Assembly: GCF_024494695.1 (NCBI RefSeq)
Contig: NZ_JANHDP010000008.1
Coordinates: forward strand, 186,001 to 250,000
Direction of reading: 5' to 3'
From: Natronoarchaeum rubrum
Lineage (GTDB): Archaea; Halobacteriota; Halobacteria; Halobacteriales; Natronoarchaeaceae
DNA length: 64,000 nucleotides
The notes under the pieces are model-generated. The model saw only the letters and a list, made by a program, of their open reading frames with translations. It was not told the DNA's origin and searched no databases. The translations under genes were made by a program, and so were the position numbers. Below, in pieces: positions 1 to 8,481 of this stretch. Each line of letters begins with the position of its first letter. Position 1 is the first letter of the stretch.

Positions 1-1
1 G

Positions 2-67
2 ACGATCGACGAGATCGGCGTCGCGCTGACCGTCGTCGACGGTGACGTGGTGTACGACGGCCGCTGA
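2..67 (+). CDS. C-terminal end of an amidohydrolase-family protein (partial)
   Basis: Only the last 21 codons and the TGA stop are in the window; the gene starts upstream. The tail reads LTVVDGDVVYDGR, a pattern typical of the C-terminal beta-strand of YtcJ-type metal-dependent amidohydrolases, where a phrase like VLMTVVDGKVVY ends the composite beta-sandwich. The metal-binding barrel lies outside the window, so the substrate cannot be predicted. The assignment rests on this short tail alone. Confidence 0.5.
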   Translation, partial: TIDEIGVALTVVDGDVVYDGR

Positions 68-172
68 TCTCTCTTTCGGATGACTGTCGAGTGGAACGTT
101 CTTCACAGCCCAACACCAGCAGGTATCTCCGCCGAATAACAACTTCGTCGGTCGAAATGATCTCCAGCAGCT

Positions 173-197
173 TATTGAAAACAAAATCTTTTCAATA
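173..197. promoter_or_regulatory. Perfect inverted repeat before nadABC, candidate operator
   Basis: The sequence TATTGAAAA, seven bases, then TTTTCAATA forms a perfect 9+9 bp inverted repeat ending 39 nt before the GTG start of nadA. It lies in an AT-rich stretch that is unusual in this GC-rich genome and probably overlaps or abuts the core promoter. The spacing suits a dimeric transcription factor that controls NAD synthesis. No regulator gene is adjacent, so the binding protein is unknown. A terminator for the upstream gene is less likely because no T-run follows the repeat. Confidence 0.55.
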
Positions 198-236
198 CTG
201 CTCTCTGAAGTTGCTAGCAATCACTGGTGGCTCACC

Positions 237-1376
237 GTGGCACGAATGGAAACAGCCGACATCGAAACCGACCTCAGCCTCTTCAAGTACGACAACCTCG
301 AACAGCTGCCCGAACAGTACCGGGAGCTGGACGAGGCCGAGCGGTCGGAGCGCATCGAGGCCGCGCTCGACGCGCTCGGCGACGACGTCGTGATCCTCGG
401 CCACAACTATCAGCGCCGGGAGATCGTCGAGCACGCCGACTTCATCGGCGACTCCTACCAGCTCTCGAAGGAGGCCGCCGCGGCCGACGCCGAGTACGTG
501 ATCTTCGGCGGCGTGACGTTCATGGCCGAGAGCGCCGACATCATCACCGACGACGATCAGACGGTGATCCTCCCGAGCATGGAGGCGTCCTGCCCGATGG
601 CCGGGATGGCCGAGGCGCTGCAGGTCGACGCCGCGTGGGCCGAGATCACCGACGCCGCGCCCGACGAGGAGATCATCCCGATCACGTACATGAACTCCTA
701 CGCCGATCTGAAGGCCTTCACCGCCGAGCACGGCGGCGCGGTCTGTACCTCCTCGAACGCCCACCTCGTGTTCGAGTGGGCTCTGGAGAAGGGCGACAAG
801 GTGCTGTTCCTGCCGGACAAGCACCTCGGCGAGAACACGGCCCACCGGCTCGGCCTCGAAGACGAGACCGCCGACTGGGATCCGTGGGATCCCGAGGGCA
901 AGGACGCCGAAGAAGTCGCCGAGTCGGATATCATCCTCTGGGACGGCTACTGTCAGGTCCACGAACGCTTCCGCGAGAGTCACATCGAGAACATCCGATC
1001 CGAGCACCCCGACGCGAACGTCGTCGTCCATCCCGAGTGCCGTCGCGAAGTCGTCGAAGCCGCCGACGTGGTCGGCTCGACCAGCACGATCTGCGAGGTC
1101 GTCGAGGAGGCCGATCCCGGCGATCAGTGGGCGATCGGCACCGAGATCCACCTGACGAACCATCTCGACCGCTGGCACCCCGAGGTGGAGGTGCTGCCGC
1201 TCTGCGGCGACGCCTGCATGGACTGCAACGCGATGCGCCAGATCGACCCCAACTACCTGACCTGGGTCCTCGAAGAGCTCGTCGCGGGCCGCGAGCGCAA
1301 CGTGATCGAGGTCGCCGCGCGCGAGAAGGAGCTCGCCGAGGTGGCGATGAACCGAATGTTGGAGCTGCAGGGGTGA
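237..1376 (+). CDS. nadA: Quinolinate synthase NadA
   Basis: NadA condenses iminoaspartate with dihydroxyacetone phosphate to quinolinate, the second step of de novo NAD synthesis, using a [4Fe-4S] cluster. The protein has 379 residues. Cys119 (MEASCPM), Cys239 (GYCQVH) and Cys330 at the end of the CGDACMDC stretch are the likely cluster ligands by alignment from memory. The segment TSSNAH and the motif GHNYQ near residue 56 are typical of the family. An acidic insertion near residues 208-235 makes it longer than many bacterial versions. The GTG start at 237 has GGTGG 7 nt upstream; ATG at 246 is the alternative. nadB follows after 6 nt, so the pair is probably cotranscribed. Confidence 0.96.
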   Translation: MARMETADIETDLSLFKYDNLEQLPEQYRELDEAERSERIEAALDALGDDVVILGHNYQRREIVEHADFIGDSYQLSKEAAAADAEYVIFGGVTFMAESADIITDDDQTVILPSMEASCPMAGMAEALQVDAAWAEITDAAPDEEIIPITYMNSYADLKAFTAEHGGAVCTSSNAHLVFEWALEKGDKVLFLPDKHLGENTAHRLGLEDETADWDPWDPEGKDAEEVAESDIILWDGYCQVHERFRESHIENIRSEHPDANVVVHPECRREVVEAADVVGSTSTICEVVEEADPGDQWAIGTEIHLTNHLDRWHPEVEVLPLCGDACMDCNAMRQIDPNYLTWVLEELVAGRERNVIEVAAREKELAEVAMNRMLELQG

Positions 1377-1382
1377 GCGAGG

Positions 1383-3083
1383 ATGGCCACTGACTCCACG
1401 GACGACAACCCGCTCGCACAGACTCGCGAGGCGACCGGCGCCGATACGCTCCTCGCGGACGGGGCGGGCGAGCACCTCACCGCAGACGTGCTCGTCGTCG
1501 GGTCAGGCATCGCCGGCTGCGCCGCCGCGCTCGCGGCGGCCCGCGAGGGCGCCGACGTGCTCGTCGTGACGAAAGCCGAGCGTCCCGAGGACGCCAGCAC
1601 CGACTGGGCCCAGGGCGGGATCGCTACCTCGCGGGACGATCCGGAGTCGTTCAAGCGCGACGTGATCGAGGCCAGCGCGGGCACCGCCGACCCCGACGCG
1701 GTCGACGTGCTCGTCGATGACGCCAACGACGCCGTCCACGACGTGTTGCTCGACACGCTCGACGTCGGCTTCGACACGAGCGCAGAGGACGCGGACGAGG
1801 CCGGAAACGACGGCTCCGAGGCGTTCGACTTCGCTCGCGAGGCCGCCCACTCCAAGGAACGGATCCTCCACGTCGACGCCTCGACGGGAACCCACATTCT
1901 CCGGCCGTTCCTCCAGTATCTCGACGACCACGAGCACGTGACGATCCTCGAGGACACGGCCGCGCTCGACCTGCTCACCCACGAGGGGCGCGTGCACGGC
2001 GCCCAGCTCGATCGGACGCCGTCGGGCGAGCGCGCGCCGACGGGCTATCCCGTCTTCGCGGGCGCGACGATCCTCGCGACCGGCGGCGTCGGCGCGCTGT
2101 ACCCGCGGTCGACGAACCCACCGGGTGCGACCGGCGACGGCGTCGCGATGGCGGCGCTGGCCGGCGCCGACGTCGAGGACGTGGAGTACGTGCAGTTCCA
2201 CCCGACGGCGTTCGATCCGGACGCCGGTGCCGAGCGCGGCGACGCCGCAGGCGAGGACGCCACTGCTGGCGAGCACAAGCCGACGTTCCTGATCAGCGAG
2301 GCGGTCCGCGGCGAGGGCGCCCTGCTCCGGAACGGCGCTGGAGAGCGGTTCATGCCCGAGTACCACGAAGACGCCGAACTCGCACCACGGGATGTTGTCG
2401 CCCGCGCGGTCCAGCGCGAGCGCGAGGCGACCGGCGAGGTCGTGCTAGACGTCGAGCCGATCGATTTCGCGAGCGAGTTTCCCGATCTCGCGAGCGAGTG
2501 CGAGGATCGCGGCGTCGACTGGCCCGAGGGCATCCCCGTCGCGCCCTGCGAGCACTTTCTCTGTGGCGGCGTCGCCGTCGACGACCGCGGCCGAACGAGC
2601 CTGGATCGGCTGTTCGCGGTCGGCGAGTGCGCGCGCACCGGCGTCCACGGCGCCAACCGGCTGGCCAGCACCAGCCTGCTCGAAGGGCTGGTCTGGGGGC
2701 TGCGCGCCGGCGAGACGTCGGTCGGCGTCGAACCCGAGGTCGTCGAGGCGCCGGACCTGCTGGACAGCGATCCCGCGCTCCCCGATCGGTTCGCCGCCGA
2801 GAAGTTTACCCGCCTGCGTCGGGTGATGGACGAGCACGTCGGACTCCGCCGCGATCCGGAGGGCCTCCGGCGCGCGGCCGCCGTGCTCCGACGGCTCAAG
2901 GGCGAGGTCGACGCCTACGTCCGGACGCGAACCGCACGGGACCTCTACGAGCTTCGCAACGCCAGCGTCACCGCCTTGCTGATCGCGCGGGCGGCCGCCG
3001 AGAACCCCGAGTCGGTGGGCTGTCACTATCTCGTGGAGGCCGACGCGCCTGACACCGCCTCGCAAGCGGGCGCGGACGACTGA
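1383..3083 (+). CDS. nadB: L-aspartate oxidase NadB
   Basis: NadB oxidises L-aspartate to iminoaspartate with FAD and feeds NadA directly. The 566-residue protein has the dinucleotide-binding fingerprint VVGSGIAGCAAAL at about residues 38-50, followed by the DWAQGGIA segment. It also has the REAAHS active-site segment and the C-terminal helical domain found in the succinate dehydrogenase/fumarate reductase flavoprotein family. Its placement between nadA and nadC separates it from succinate dehydrogenase flavoproteins. It starts 6 nt after nadA and ends 1 nt before the nadC start codon, which indicates translational coupling. Acidic insertions, for example near residue 135, fit a halophilic protein. 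Confidence 0.96.
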   Translation: MATDSTDDNPLAQTREATGADTLLADGAGEHLTADVLVVGSGIAGCAAALAAAREGADVLVVTKAERPEDASTDWAQGGIATSRDDPESFKRDVIEASAGTADPDAVDVLVDDANDAVHDVLLDTLDVGFDTSAEDADEAGNDGSEAFDFAREAAHSKERILHVDASTGTHILRPFLQYLDDHEHVTILEDTAALDLLTHEGRVHGAQLDRTPSGERAPTGYPVFAGATILATGGVGALYPRSTNPPGATGDGVAMAALAGADVEDVEYVQFHPTAFDPDAGAERGDAAGEDATAGEHKPTFLISEAVRGEGALLRNGAGERFMPEYHEDAELAPRDVVARAVQREREATGEVVLDVEPIDFASEFPDLASECEDRGVDWPEGIPVAPCEHFLCGGVAVDDRGRTSLDRLFAVGECARTGVHGANRLASTSLLEGLVWGLRAGETSVGVEPEVVEAPDLLDSDPALPDRFAAEKFTRLRRVMDEHVGLRRDPEGLRRAAAVLRRLKGEVDAYVRTRTARDLYELRNASVTALLIARAAAENPESVGCHYLVEADAPDTASQAGADD

Positions 3084-3084
3084 G

Positions 3085-3912
3085 ATGCCCGTCACCGACC
3101 GCCAGGTCGAGCGCTGGTTGCGCGAGGATCTGGGCCATCACGACGTGACCAACGACGTCCCCGGCGAGACGACGGGCCGGCTCGTCGCGAAAGAGCGCGG
3201 CGTCGTCGCGGGCATCGAGGCGGCGACGGCCGTCTTGGAGTACCTCGGCGTCGGCGTCCTCGACGCCGCGGCGGACGGCGACCGGATCGAGCCGGGCGAC
3301 GCCGTGCTCCGGGTCGAGGGCGACGCGCAGGACGTGCTGCGAGCCGAGCGCGTCGCGGTGAACGTCGCCGGCCACGCCTCCGGCGTCGCGACGAAGACGC
3401 GCGCGGCGGTCGACGCGGCAAGATCCGAGTCCGACGGCGTCGAGATCGCCGCCACGCGCAAGACCACGCCGGGACTGCGCGGCGTCGAGAAGCGCGCGGT
3501 CGTCGCCGGCGGCGGCGACACCCACCGGCTCGACCTCTCGCACATGGTGATGGTGAAGGACAACCACGTCGCCGAGATGGGCATGGCGGAGGCCGTCGCG
3601 CACTTCCGCGAGAAAGCGTCGTTCGCGACGAAGATCGACGTCGAGGTCGAGACGCCCGAGGACGCGCCGCGGGCCGCCGACGCTGGCGCCGACATCGTCC
3701 TGCTCGATAACATGACGCCCGCCGAGACGGGCGAGGCCGTCGATCTGCTGCGCGAGGTCGACCCGGATGTCCTCGCGGAGGCCTCGGGCGGCATCACCGT
3801 CGAGACGGTGCCCGAGTACGCGCGGACGGGCGTCGACGTGATCTCGATGGGTTCGCTGACACACAGCGCGCCGACGCTGGATCTATCCTTCCGGACGGGC
3901 CGTCGGTCCTGA
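3085..3912 (+). CDS. nadC: Nicotinate-nucleotide pyrophosphorylase (carboxylating) NadC
   Basis: NadC (quinolinate phosphoribosyltransferase) converts quinolinate and PRPP to nicotinate mononucleotide, CO2 and pyrophosphate, the third step of the pathway. The 275-residue protein carries the signature ATRKTTPGLRGVEKRAV and the GGGDTHR segment. It also has MVKDNH and the C-terminal EASGGI loop that binds phosphate in the type II PRTase barrel. The ATG lies 1 nt after the nadB stop, so the three genes form one tight operon in pathway order. No gene for later NAD steps follows; the next gene is an unrelated cupredoxin. Confidence 0.96.
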   Translation: MPVTDRQVERWLREDLGHHDVTNDVPGETTGRLVAKERGVVAGIEAATAVLEYLGVGVLDAAADGDRIEPGDAVLRVEGDAQDVLRAERVAVNVAGHASGVATKTRAAVDAARSESDGVEIAATRKTTPGLRGVEKRAVVAGGGDTHRLDLSHMVMVKDNHVAEMGMAEAVAHFREKASFATKIDVEVETPEDAPRAADAGADIVLLDNMTPAETGEAVDLLREVDPDVLAEASGGITVETVPEYARTGVDVISMGSLTHSAPTLDLSFRTGRRS

Positions 3913-4141
3913 CTCGATCCCTGTCGTTTGTTACCGTTTGACATCCCTTTCGCCTTTCGCGACAAACAGTACTCACGAGTACCGCCGGACGCGGCCGGCG
4001 ATCGGGGCGTCGGCGCGGCAAAACTTACTCCGACGTCGCGGCATCCTCTCCGAATACCGAACCGTATTCGCACGACGTGAGAGGGACGCTACTCTCGAAC
4101 GGTCGTCTGCAACTAACTGGAGAGGCGTCGTGCGTCCGCTC

Positions 4142-5314
4142 ATGCAGCGACGCAACCTGCTACGGACGGTCGGCATCGCATCGGCACTCGGGACGGGGTC
4201 GACGGGGACGCTCGCGGCCCAGTCCGGCGACGGAGCACAGAACGACGGCGGAGGGGAGTGTGCGCTCCCGGACTGCATCCATCCGACGCTGGGGTACTCC
4301 GGACTGGCCGGCGAGAGCGCGGACTCGCTCCCCGACGGCCTCCAGCCGGACCACGAGGTCGCCCTGGAGACGCGAGCGGGCGGAGAAGGAGGCGGTAGCG
4401 GGGAGGGGACCGGCGGCGCCGGCGGAGGCGAGAGCGGGAACGGCGGATCGGGCGGGAATGAAGCTCCTCAGCCGCCCGAGAGCGCAGAGGAGCTCCCCGA
4501 TTTCGTCTTCGAACCGACGGGTCTGGCCGTCGAGTCCGGCGACGTGGTCCGGTTCACGCTCGCGGCGCCGGACCACACTGTGACGTCGTACCATCCGGTG
4601 CTCGGGCGCCAGCGCCGCGTGCCGGAGGGCGTCCCGCCGTTCTCGTCGCCGGTGCTGGGCGCCGAGACGTTCTGGCTGTACCGCTTCGACGAACCGGGCG
4701 TCTACGACGTCCTCTGTGCGCCACACGAAATTTTCGGGATGGTCGGCAGGATCGTCGTCGACGGCGGCGAGGCGAACTTCGGGGAGGAAGCGTACCCCGC
4801 ACAGCGCGGGCCGGAGTTCACCGCGGCGACCGTCTTCGACGACGACGCGCTCGCCCCGACGAACATCGTCGAGACGGGCACGGTGAGCTGGGACGATCTC
4901 GCCGACGAGAGCAAGGCCATGCAGATCGAGTTCGCCGAAACGCCCGATGGGGGCGCTCAGGAAGGCGATGGTGACGGCGGAGATGGCTCCGGCGGGGACG
5001 GCGACGTGAGCGTCGGCGACGAACAACTCGAAGACGGCGCGCTGGAGATCACCGAACACGAGTTCGTGGTCGAGGAGGGGATACTCGGCGGCGTAACGGT
5101 CGAGGGAATCGTCGAGAACACCGGCGACGAGAGCTACAACAGCGTCGAGGTGCTGGTGACGGTGTACGACGAAGAGGGCAACCAGCTCGATCAGTACTTC
5201 GATATCACGTCCGACCTGTCAGGAGGCGACAGCTGGCAGTTCGAGGTCGTTCCGCTCGAAGAAGCGGGCGAGATCGCCGAGTACGACATCGCGGTGGAAG
5301 GAACTCAGTTCTGA
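4142..5314 (+). CDS. Tat-exported cupredoxin (halocyanin-like) with C-terminal FxLYD-type domain
   Basis: This is a predicted extracytoplasmic blue-copper protein. The ATG at 4142 places a twin-arginine signal (QRRNLL) at residues 2-7, so it is preferred over upstream in-frame starts. A glycine-rich linker separates the signal region from a cupredoxin domain with a complete type 1 copper set: His145, Cys192, His195 and Met200, the last three in a C-x2-H-x4-M motif. Residues from about 300 to the end (DGALEITEHEFVVEEG onward) resemble the FxLYD/DUF3426-type beta-sandwich of archaeal surface proteins. A second acidic Gly/Asp-rich linker lies between the domains. The gene stands alone, and electron transfer at the cell surface is inferred. 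The product has 390 residues. Confidence 0.8.
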   Translation: MQRRNLLRTVGIASALGTGSTGTLAAQSGDGAQNDGGGECALPDCIHPTLGYSGLAGESADSLPDGLQPDHEVALETRAGGEGGGSGEGTGGAGGGESGNGGSGGNEAPQPPESAEELPDFVFEPTGLAVESGDVVRFTLAAPDHTVTSYHPVLGRQRRVPEGVPPFSSPVLGAETFWLYRFDEPGVYDVLCAPHEIFGMVGRIVVDGGEANFGEEAYPAQRGPEFTAATVFDDDALAPTNIVETGTVSWDDLADESKAMQIEFAETPDGGAQEGDGDGGDGSGGDGDVSVGDEQLEDGALEITEHEFVVEEGILGGVTVEGIVENTGDESYNSVEVLVTVYDEEGNQLDQYFDITSDLSGGDSWQFEVVPLEEAGEIAEYDIAVEGTQF

Positions 5315-5319
5315 GGCAT

Positions 5320-5342
5320 CCAACCACGGGGTGTCGTTTTTT
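5320..5342 (+). terminator. Probable oligo-T terminator after the cupredoxin gene
   Basis: A run of six T residues (5337-5342) follows a GC-rich stretch about 22 nt after the stop codon of the cupredoxin gene. Archaeal RNA polymerase commonly terminates at such T-runs without a strong hairpin, and no clear hairpin is visible here. The next gene starts about 80 nt further on. Confidence 0.45.
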
Positions 5343-5420
5343 GTCGTGCAAGCGGTAACGATCGGTGGACGGGCGACGCGCCCCGCGATCCGCCGCGCGC
5401 AGTCGACCGGACGCGAGACG

Positions 5421-6380
5421 ATGACCGAACTAGATCGTTCCCCCGAGACGATAGCACCCCTCGACCAGTCGGTGCTGGCGCGCTTCGAGCGCCCGCGCGT
5501 CGAGGAGCCGGTCCGGCTAGCCGTGCTGGCCGACGCCCATCTCGCGACGCGCGCCGAGGGGTCCTGGAAAGCGCTCCACCGCACCGAAGCCGCGCTCGAA
5601 CGCGCGATCGCGGACGTGAACGATCGGGGCGTCGACGGCGTGCTCGTCGCCGGTGATCTCACGAAAGACGGCGAGGCGCGCAACTTCGACCGGTACGAGC
5701 AACTGATCGGACGCCTCGACGCGCCGACCGCGACGATCCCGGGCAACCACGACGTCCCGAAGGCGGAACTCGACCACCGGGTGATGCCGGTCGAGAGGTT
5801 TACCGAGCGGTTCTGCGAGAACGGGCTGCCCGCCCGCCGGTCGTTCGGCGGCGTCGACGTACTCACCCTGAACACCGCGACGCACCCGCACGGCCGCCTT
5901 CGCACGTCGCACGACGGCGTGGTCGGAGCGCGCCAGCGCCGGTGGCTCGACGACGCGCTGGCCGACGCCGAGACGCCGATCGTTCTGGGGCACCACCCCG
6001 TGCTGTCCCTCCCCGAGCACGAACAGTTCTCTCGGAGCCACTTCACGCTGCGCGACGCCGACGCGACGCTCGACGCGCTCGCTCGTCACGACGTTCCGCT
6101 GGTGTTCTCGGGCCACCACCACCTGCCGGCGACGAACCGCGAGCGCGGCGTCCGCGAGGTGATCGCGCCCGCGCTGTGCTCGTACCCGCGCGCGTACCTG
6201 CTCGCGGAGGTCGGCCCCGAGGGCACGACGATCCGATTCGTCCCCGTCGAGACGCCGACGGGCGCCGTCGACGTGCGCGTCCACGGCGCGGGCGGGAATC
6301 GGGTCGGCCGCAAAGTGACGGAGTGGGCCGAGCGTCGACTCGCCGCGTTTCCGCTCGTCGACGAGCGGGGAGGCGAGTGA
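5421..6380 (+). CDS. Calcineurin-like metallophosphoesterase
   Basis: The 319-residue protein shows the full set of calcineurin-like phosphoesterase motifs: DAH (Asp38, His40), GDLTKDGE, GNHD, GHHPVL and GHHH. It should be a soluble two-metal hydrolase of phosphomono- or phosphodiesters. The overall layout recalls the cyclic-nucleotide phosphodiesterase (CpdA/Icc) branch, but the substrate cannot be read from sequence. ATG 5421 is preferred over an upstream in-frame GTG at 5331 because conserved sequence begins after it. The TGA stop is separated by one base from the start of the next gene, so the two are probably translated together. Confidence 0.85.
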   Translation: MTELDRSPETIAPLDQSVLARFERPRVEEPVRLAVLADAHLATRAEGSWKALHRTEAALERAIADVNDRGVDGVLVAGDLTKDGEARNFDRYEQLIGRLDAPTATIPGNHDVPKAELDHRVMPVERFTERFCENGLPARRSFGGVDVLTLNTATHPHGRLRTSHDGVVGARQRRWLDDALADAETPIVLGHHPVLSLPEHEQFSRSHFTLRDADATLDALARHDVPLVFSGHHHLPATNRERGVREVIAPALCSYPRAYLLAEVGPEGTTIRFVPVETPTGAVDVRVHGAGGNRVGRKVTEWAERRLAAFPLVDERGGE

Positions 6381-6381
6381 G

Positions 6382-7278
6382 ATGCCGTCCGGCGACGCTG
6401 ACGCCGAACAGCGAACGCCGAAGGGGACGTCCCGCCGGACGATGCTGCGCTCGATCGGCGCGTTGGGCGTGCTCGGCGCGGTCGACGCCGGGCGCTGGGT
6501 CGGCCCGTGGAACCGTCCCTTCACCGTGCTCCGAACGCCGGCGTCGACGCGGCTGGCGGACGTCGGGACGCCGGAGGAGCGCGAAGCGCAGTCCGACGCG
6601 GACGCAGCGGCGTCCGGACGCCGATCGCTGGGCGATGATCCGGAGCTGGCCGTCGAGCGCGTCCCGACACCGACGGCCGCGCTGTCGGGGCTCGTCGATG
6701 GGCGCGCCGCGGCGGCGGAGCTCGATCCTCTCGCCGCGCTGCTGGCCGAGCGAGCCGGCATCGGCACCGTCGCGCTGCGGGCGACCGACGAGCGCCTGAA
6801 CGATAGCGACGGTCGACGCGTCGAGAGCGTCCTCGCGACCGCTCGCGGGGATATCGCTGGCATCGAGGACCTGCGCGACCGGAGCGTCGTGCTCGGCGAC
6901 CCGCTCTGTGGCATCGACTCGCTGTACCCGCTCGGGACGATCGAGGACGCTCTCGGCGACGACGCCGCGCTCCAGTGGGTCGACAGCGGGAGCGCGACAG
7001 GCGTTGCGGAGGACGCCGCGGCCGTCGGAACGACCGCGACTGCAGCCGACCGGGCCGGCCTGCGCACGGTCGCGATCGCCGGTGATCTTTCCCGACCGGT
7101 CGTCGTCGCGAGCGCCGCGATGCCCCGGGTCGAGCGCGAGCGGTTCGTCGACGCCGCGCGCGCCGTCGCGTCGGACCGAGAAGGGTGGTTCGGGACCGTC
7201 AGCCGGGTCGACGCCGACGCGCTGGACGCCGTCGCGGAGCGGGCCGCCGCACTGGGCGTCCGCCTCGACGCGCTGTAG
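6382..7278 (+). CDS. Tat-exported PhnD/TAXI-like solute-binding protein
   Basis: The 298-residue protein begins with a hydrophilic leader and a twin-arginine signal (SRRTMLRS, residues 17-24) followed by a hydrophobic stretch. The mature part, with segments such as LRDRSVVLGDP and an SGSATGVAEDAAAVG-like loop, resembles the periplasmic type 2 fold of PhnD-like phosphonate or oxoanion binding proteins. No lipobox is obvious. It starts one base after the metallophosphoesterase stop, and no ABC permease or ATPase is nearby, so any transporter partner is elsewhere or absent. Pairing with a phosphoesterase suggests a role with phosphorylated substrates, but this is inference. Confidence 0.55.
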   Translation: MPSGDADAEQRTPKGTSRRTMLRSIGALGVLGAVDAGRWVGPWNRPFTVLRTPASTRLADVGTPEEREAQSDADAAASGRRSLGDDPELAVERVPTPTAALSGLVDGRAAAAELDPLAALLAERAGIGTVALRATDERLNDSDGRRVESVLATARGDIAGIEDLRDRSVVLGDPLCGIDSLYPLGTIEDALGDDAALQWVDSGSATGVAEDAAAVGTTATAADRAGLRTVAIAGDLSRPVVVASAAMPRVERERFVDAARAVASDREGWFGTVSRVDADALDAVAERAAALGVRLDAL

Positions 7279-7401
7279 GGCAGGTTGCCGGAATCGCCGA
7301 TCCGGCGACGCGGCGAGAAGTATAATCCGACGCCCAACAGACGCTTACGGCCCGCACCGTGGTGTGTGCTCCTGCAATGCTCTCGATCACAGTACGACGC
7401 C

Positions 7402-7407
7402 GGAGGG
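7402..7407 (+). promoter_or_regulatory. Shine-Dalgarno site of the F420-dependent oxidoreductase
   Basis: GGAGGG lies 7 nt before the ATG at 7415 and matches the anti-Shine-Dalgarno end of archaeal 16S rRNA. Most genes in this window look leaderless, so a strong site here supports the chosen start and implies a leadered transcript. A TATA-like AGTATAATC at about 7319-7327 could drive it. Confidence 0.6.
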
Positions 7408-7414
7408 CCGACGG

Positions 7415-8368
7415 ATGACCGATCTCGGCTACGCGCTCATCAGCGAGGAGCACGGCCCGGACGCGCTGGTCGACAACGCGGTCCGCGCGGAGGAGGTCGG
7501 CTTCGAGTACGCGACGATCTCGGATCACTTCCACCCGTGGACGAGCACGCAGGGCGAGAGCCCGTTCGTCTGGAGCACGATCGGCGCCATCGCGCGCGAG
7601 ACGGAGGAGATCGAACTGGGAACCGCGGTGACCTGCCCGACGGGGCGGATCCACCCCGCGATCGTCGCGCAGGCCGCCGCGACCGCCGCGACGATGCTGC
7701 CCGATCGATTCTTCCTCGGCCTCGGCACCGGAGAGGCGCTCAACGAGCACGTCGTCGGGGAGCACTGGCCGCCCCACCACGTCCGCCTGGAGAAGCTCGT
7801 CGAGGCCGTCGACGTGATCCGGACGCTCTGGGACGGCGGCATGCACAGTCACGACGGCGAGCACTTCACGGTCGAGAACGCCCAGCTGTTCACGCTGCCC
7901 GACGACCCGCCGCCGCTCTATCTGGCCGCCGACGGGGAGTCGAGCGGGCGGGCGGCGGCCGACGTGGGCGACGGAATCATCAGCACGGCGCCGCGCGAGG
8001 GCGTCGTCGACACGTACGCCGAGAGCGCGGACGATCCCGGCCCGAAGCACGGCCAGCTGACGGTCTGCTGGGCCGAGACCGAGGACGAAGCGATCGAAAC
8101 CGCCTACGAGCAGTGGCCCAACACTGCGCTGGCGGGCGAACTCACCCAGTTGCTCCCGACGCCGACACACTTCGAGCAGGCCTGTGGGATGGTCGAGAAA
8201 GAGGACGTCGCCGAAAAGGTCGTCGCCGGCGACGACGCCGACGAGTACATCGAGCAGATCGAGCAGTTCGAGGACGCGGGGTACGATCGCGTCCACGTCC
8301 ACCAGATCGGCCCCGATCAGGAGGGGTTCCTGGAGTTCGCGCGCGAAGAGATTCTTCCGTCGTTCTGA
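7415..8368 (+). CDS. F420-dependent LLM-class oxidoreductase (FGD-like, TIGR03557 type)
   Basis: The 317-residue protein belongs to the luciferase-like flavin/F420 family. SDHFHPW (residues 36-42) matches the active-site segment of F420-dependent glucose-6-phosphate dehydrogenase, which supplies the catalytic His and Trp. The later GTGEALNEHVVG segment carries the matching Glu and shapes the F420 site. Halobacteria make coenzyme F420 and carry several such enzymes; the natural substrate is rarely known, and sugar-phosphate oxidation should not be assumed. A strong ribosome-binding site supports the start. No functionally linked neighbour is visible. Confidence 0.82.
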   Translation: MTDLGYALISEEHGPDALVDNAVRAEEVGFEYATISDHFHPWTSTQGESPFVWSTIGAIARETEEIELGTAVTCPTGRIHPAIVAQAAATAATMLPDRFFLGLGTGEALNEHVVGEHWPPHHVRLEKLVEAVDVIRTLWDGGMHSHDGEHFTVENAQLFTLPDDPPPLYLAADGESSGRAAADVGDGIISTAPREGVVDTYAESADDPGPKHGQLTVCWAETEDEAIETAYEQWPNTALAGELTQLLPTPTHFEQACGMVEKEDVAEKVVAGDDADEYIEQIEQFEDAGYDRVHVHQIGPDQEGFLEFAREEILPSF

Positions 8369-8451
8369 TCGGTGGCCGACCCGCCGCTGGGGCCGACGCC
8401 GCGGACGCTGCGGACGTCGATCGGTGGCCGGCGGTCCAGCCGGTCCGACCG

Positions 8452-8457
8452 TTTATA
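8452..8457 (+). promoter_or_regulatory. TATA box for the small membrane protein at 8482
   Basis: TTTATA lies 25-30 nt before the ATG at 8482, the spacing expected for a leaderless haloarchaeal transcript. Confidence 0.6.
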
Positions 8458-8481
8458 CCGGATGCCGCGGCGAGAGTCCCC

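Noticed and set aside
192..1475. A 427-residue minus-strand frame across nadA
   Set aside because: It is antisense to nadA, which has all catalytic cysteines, and its translation is repetitive His/Val/Gly/Asp-rich.
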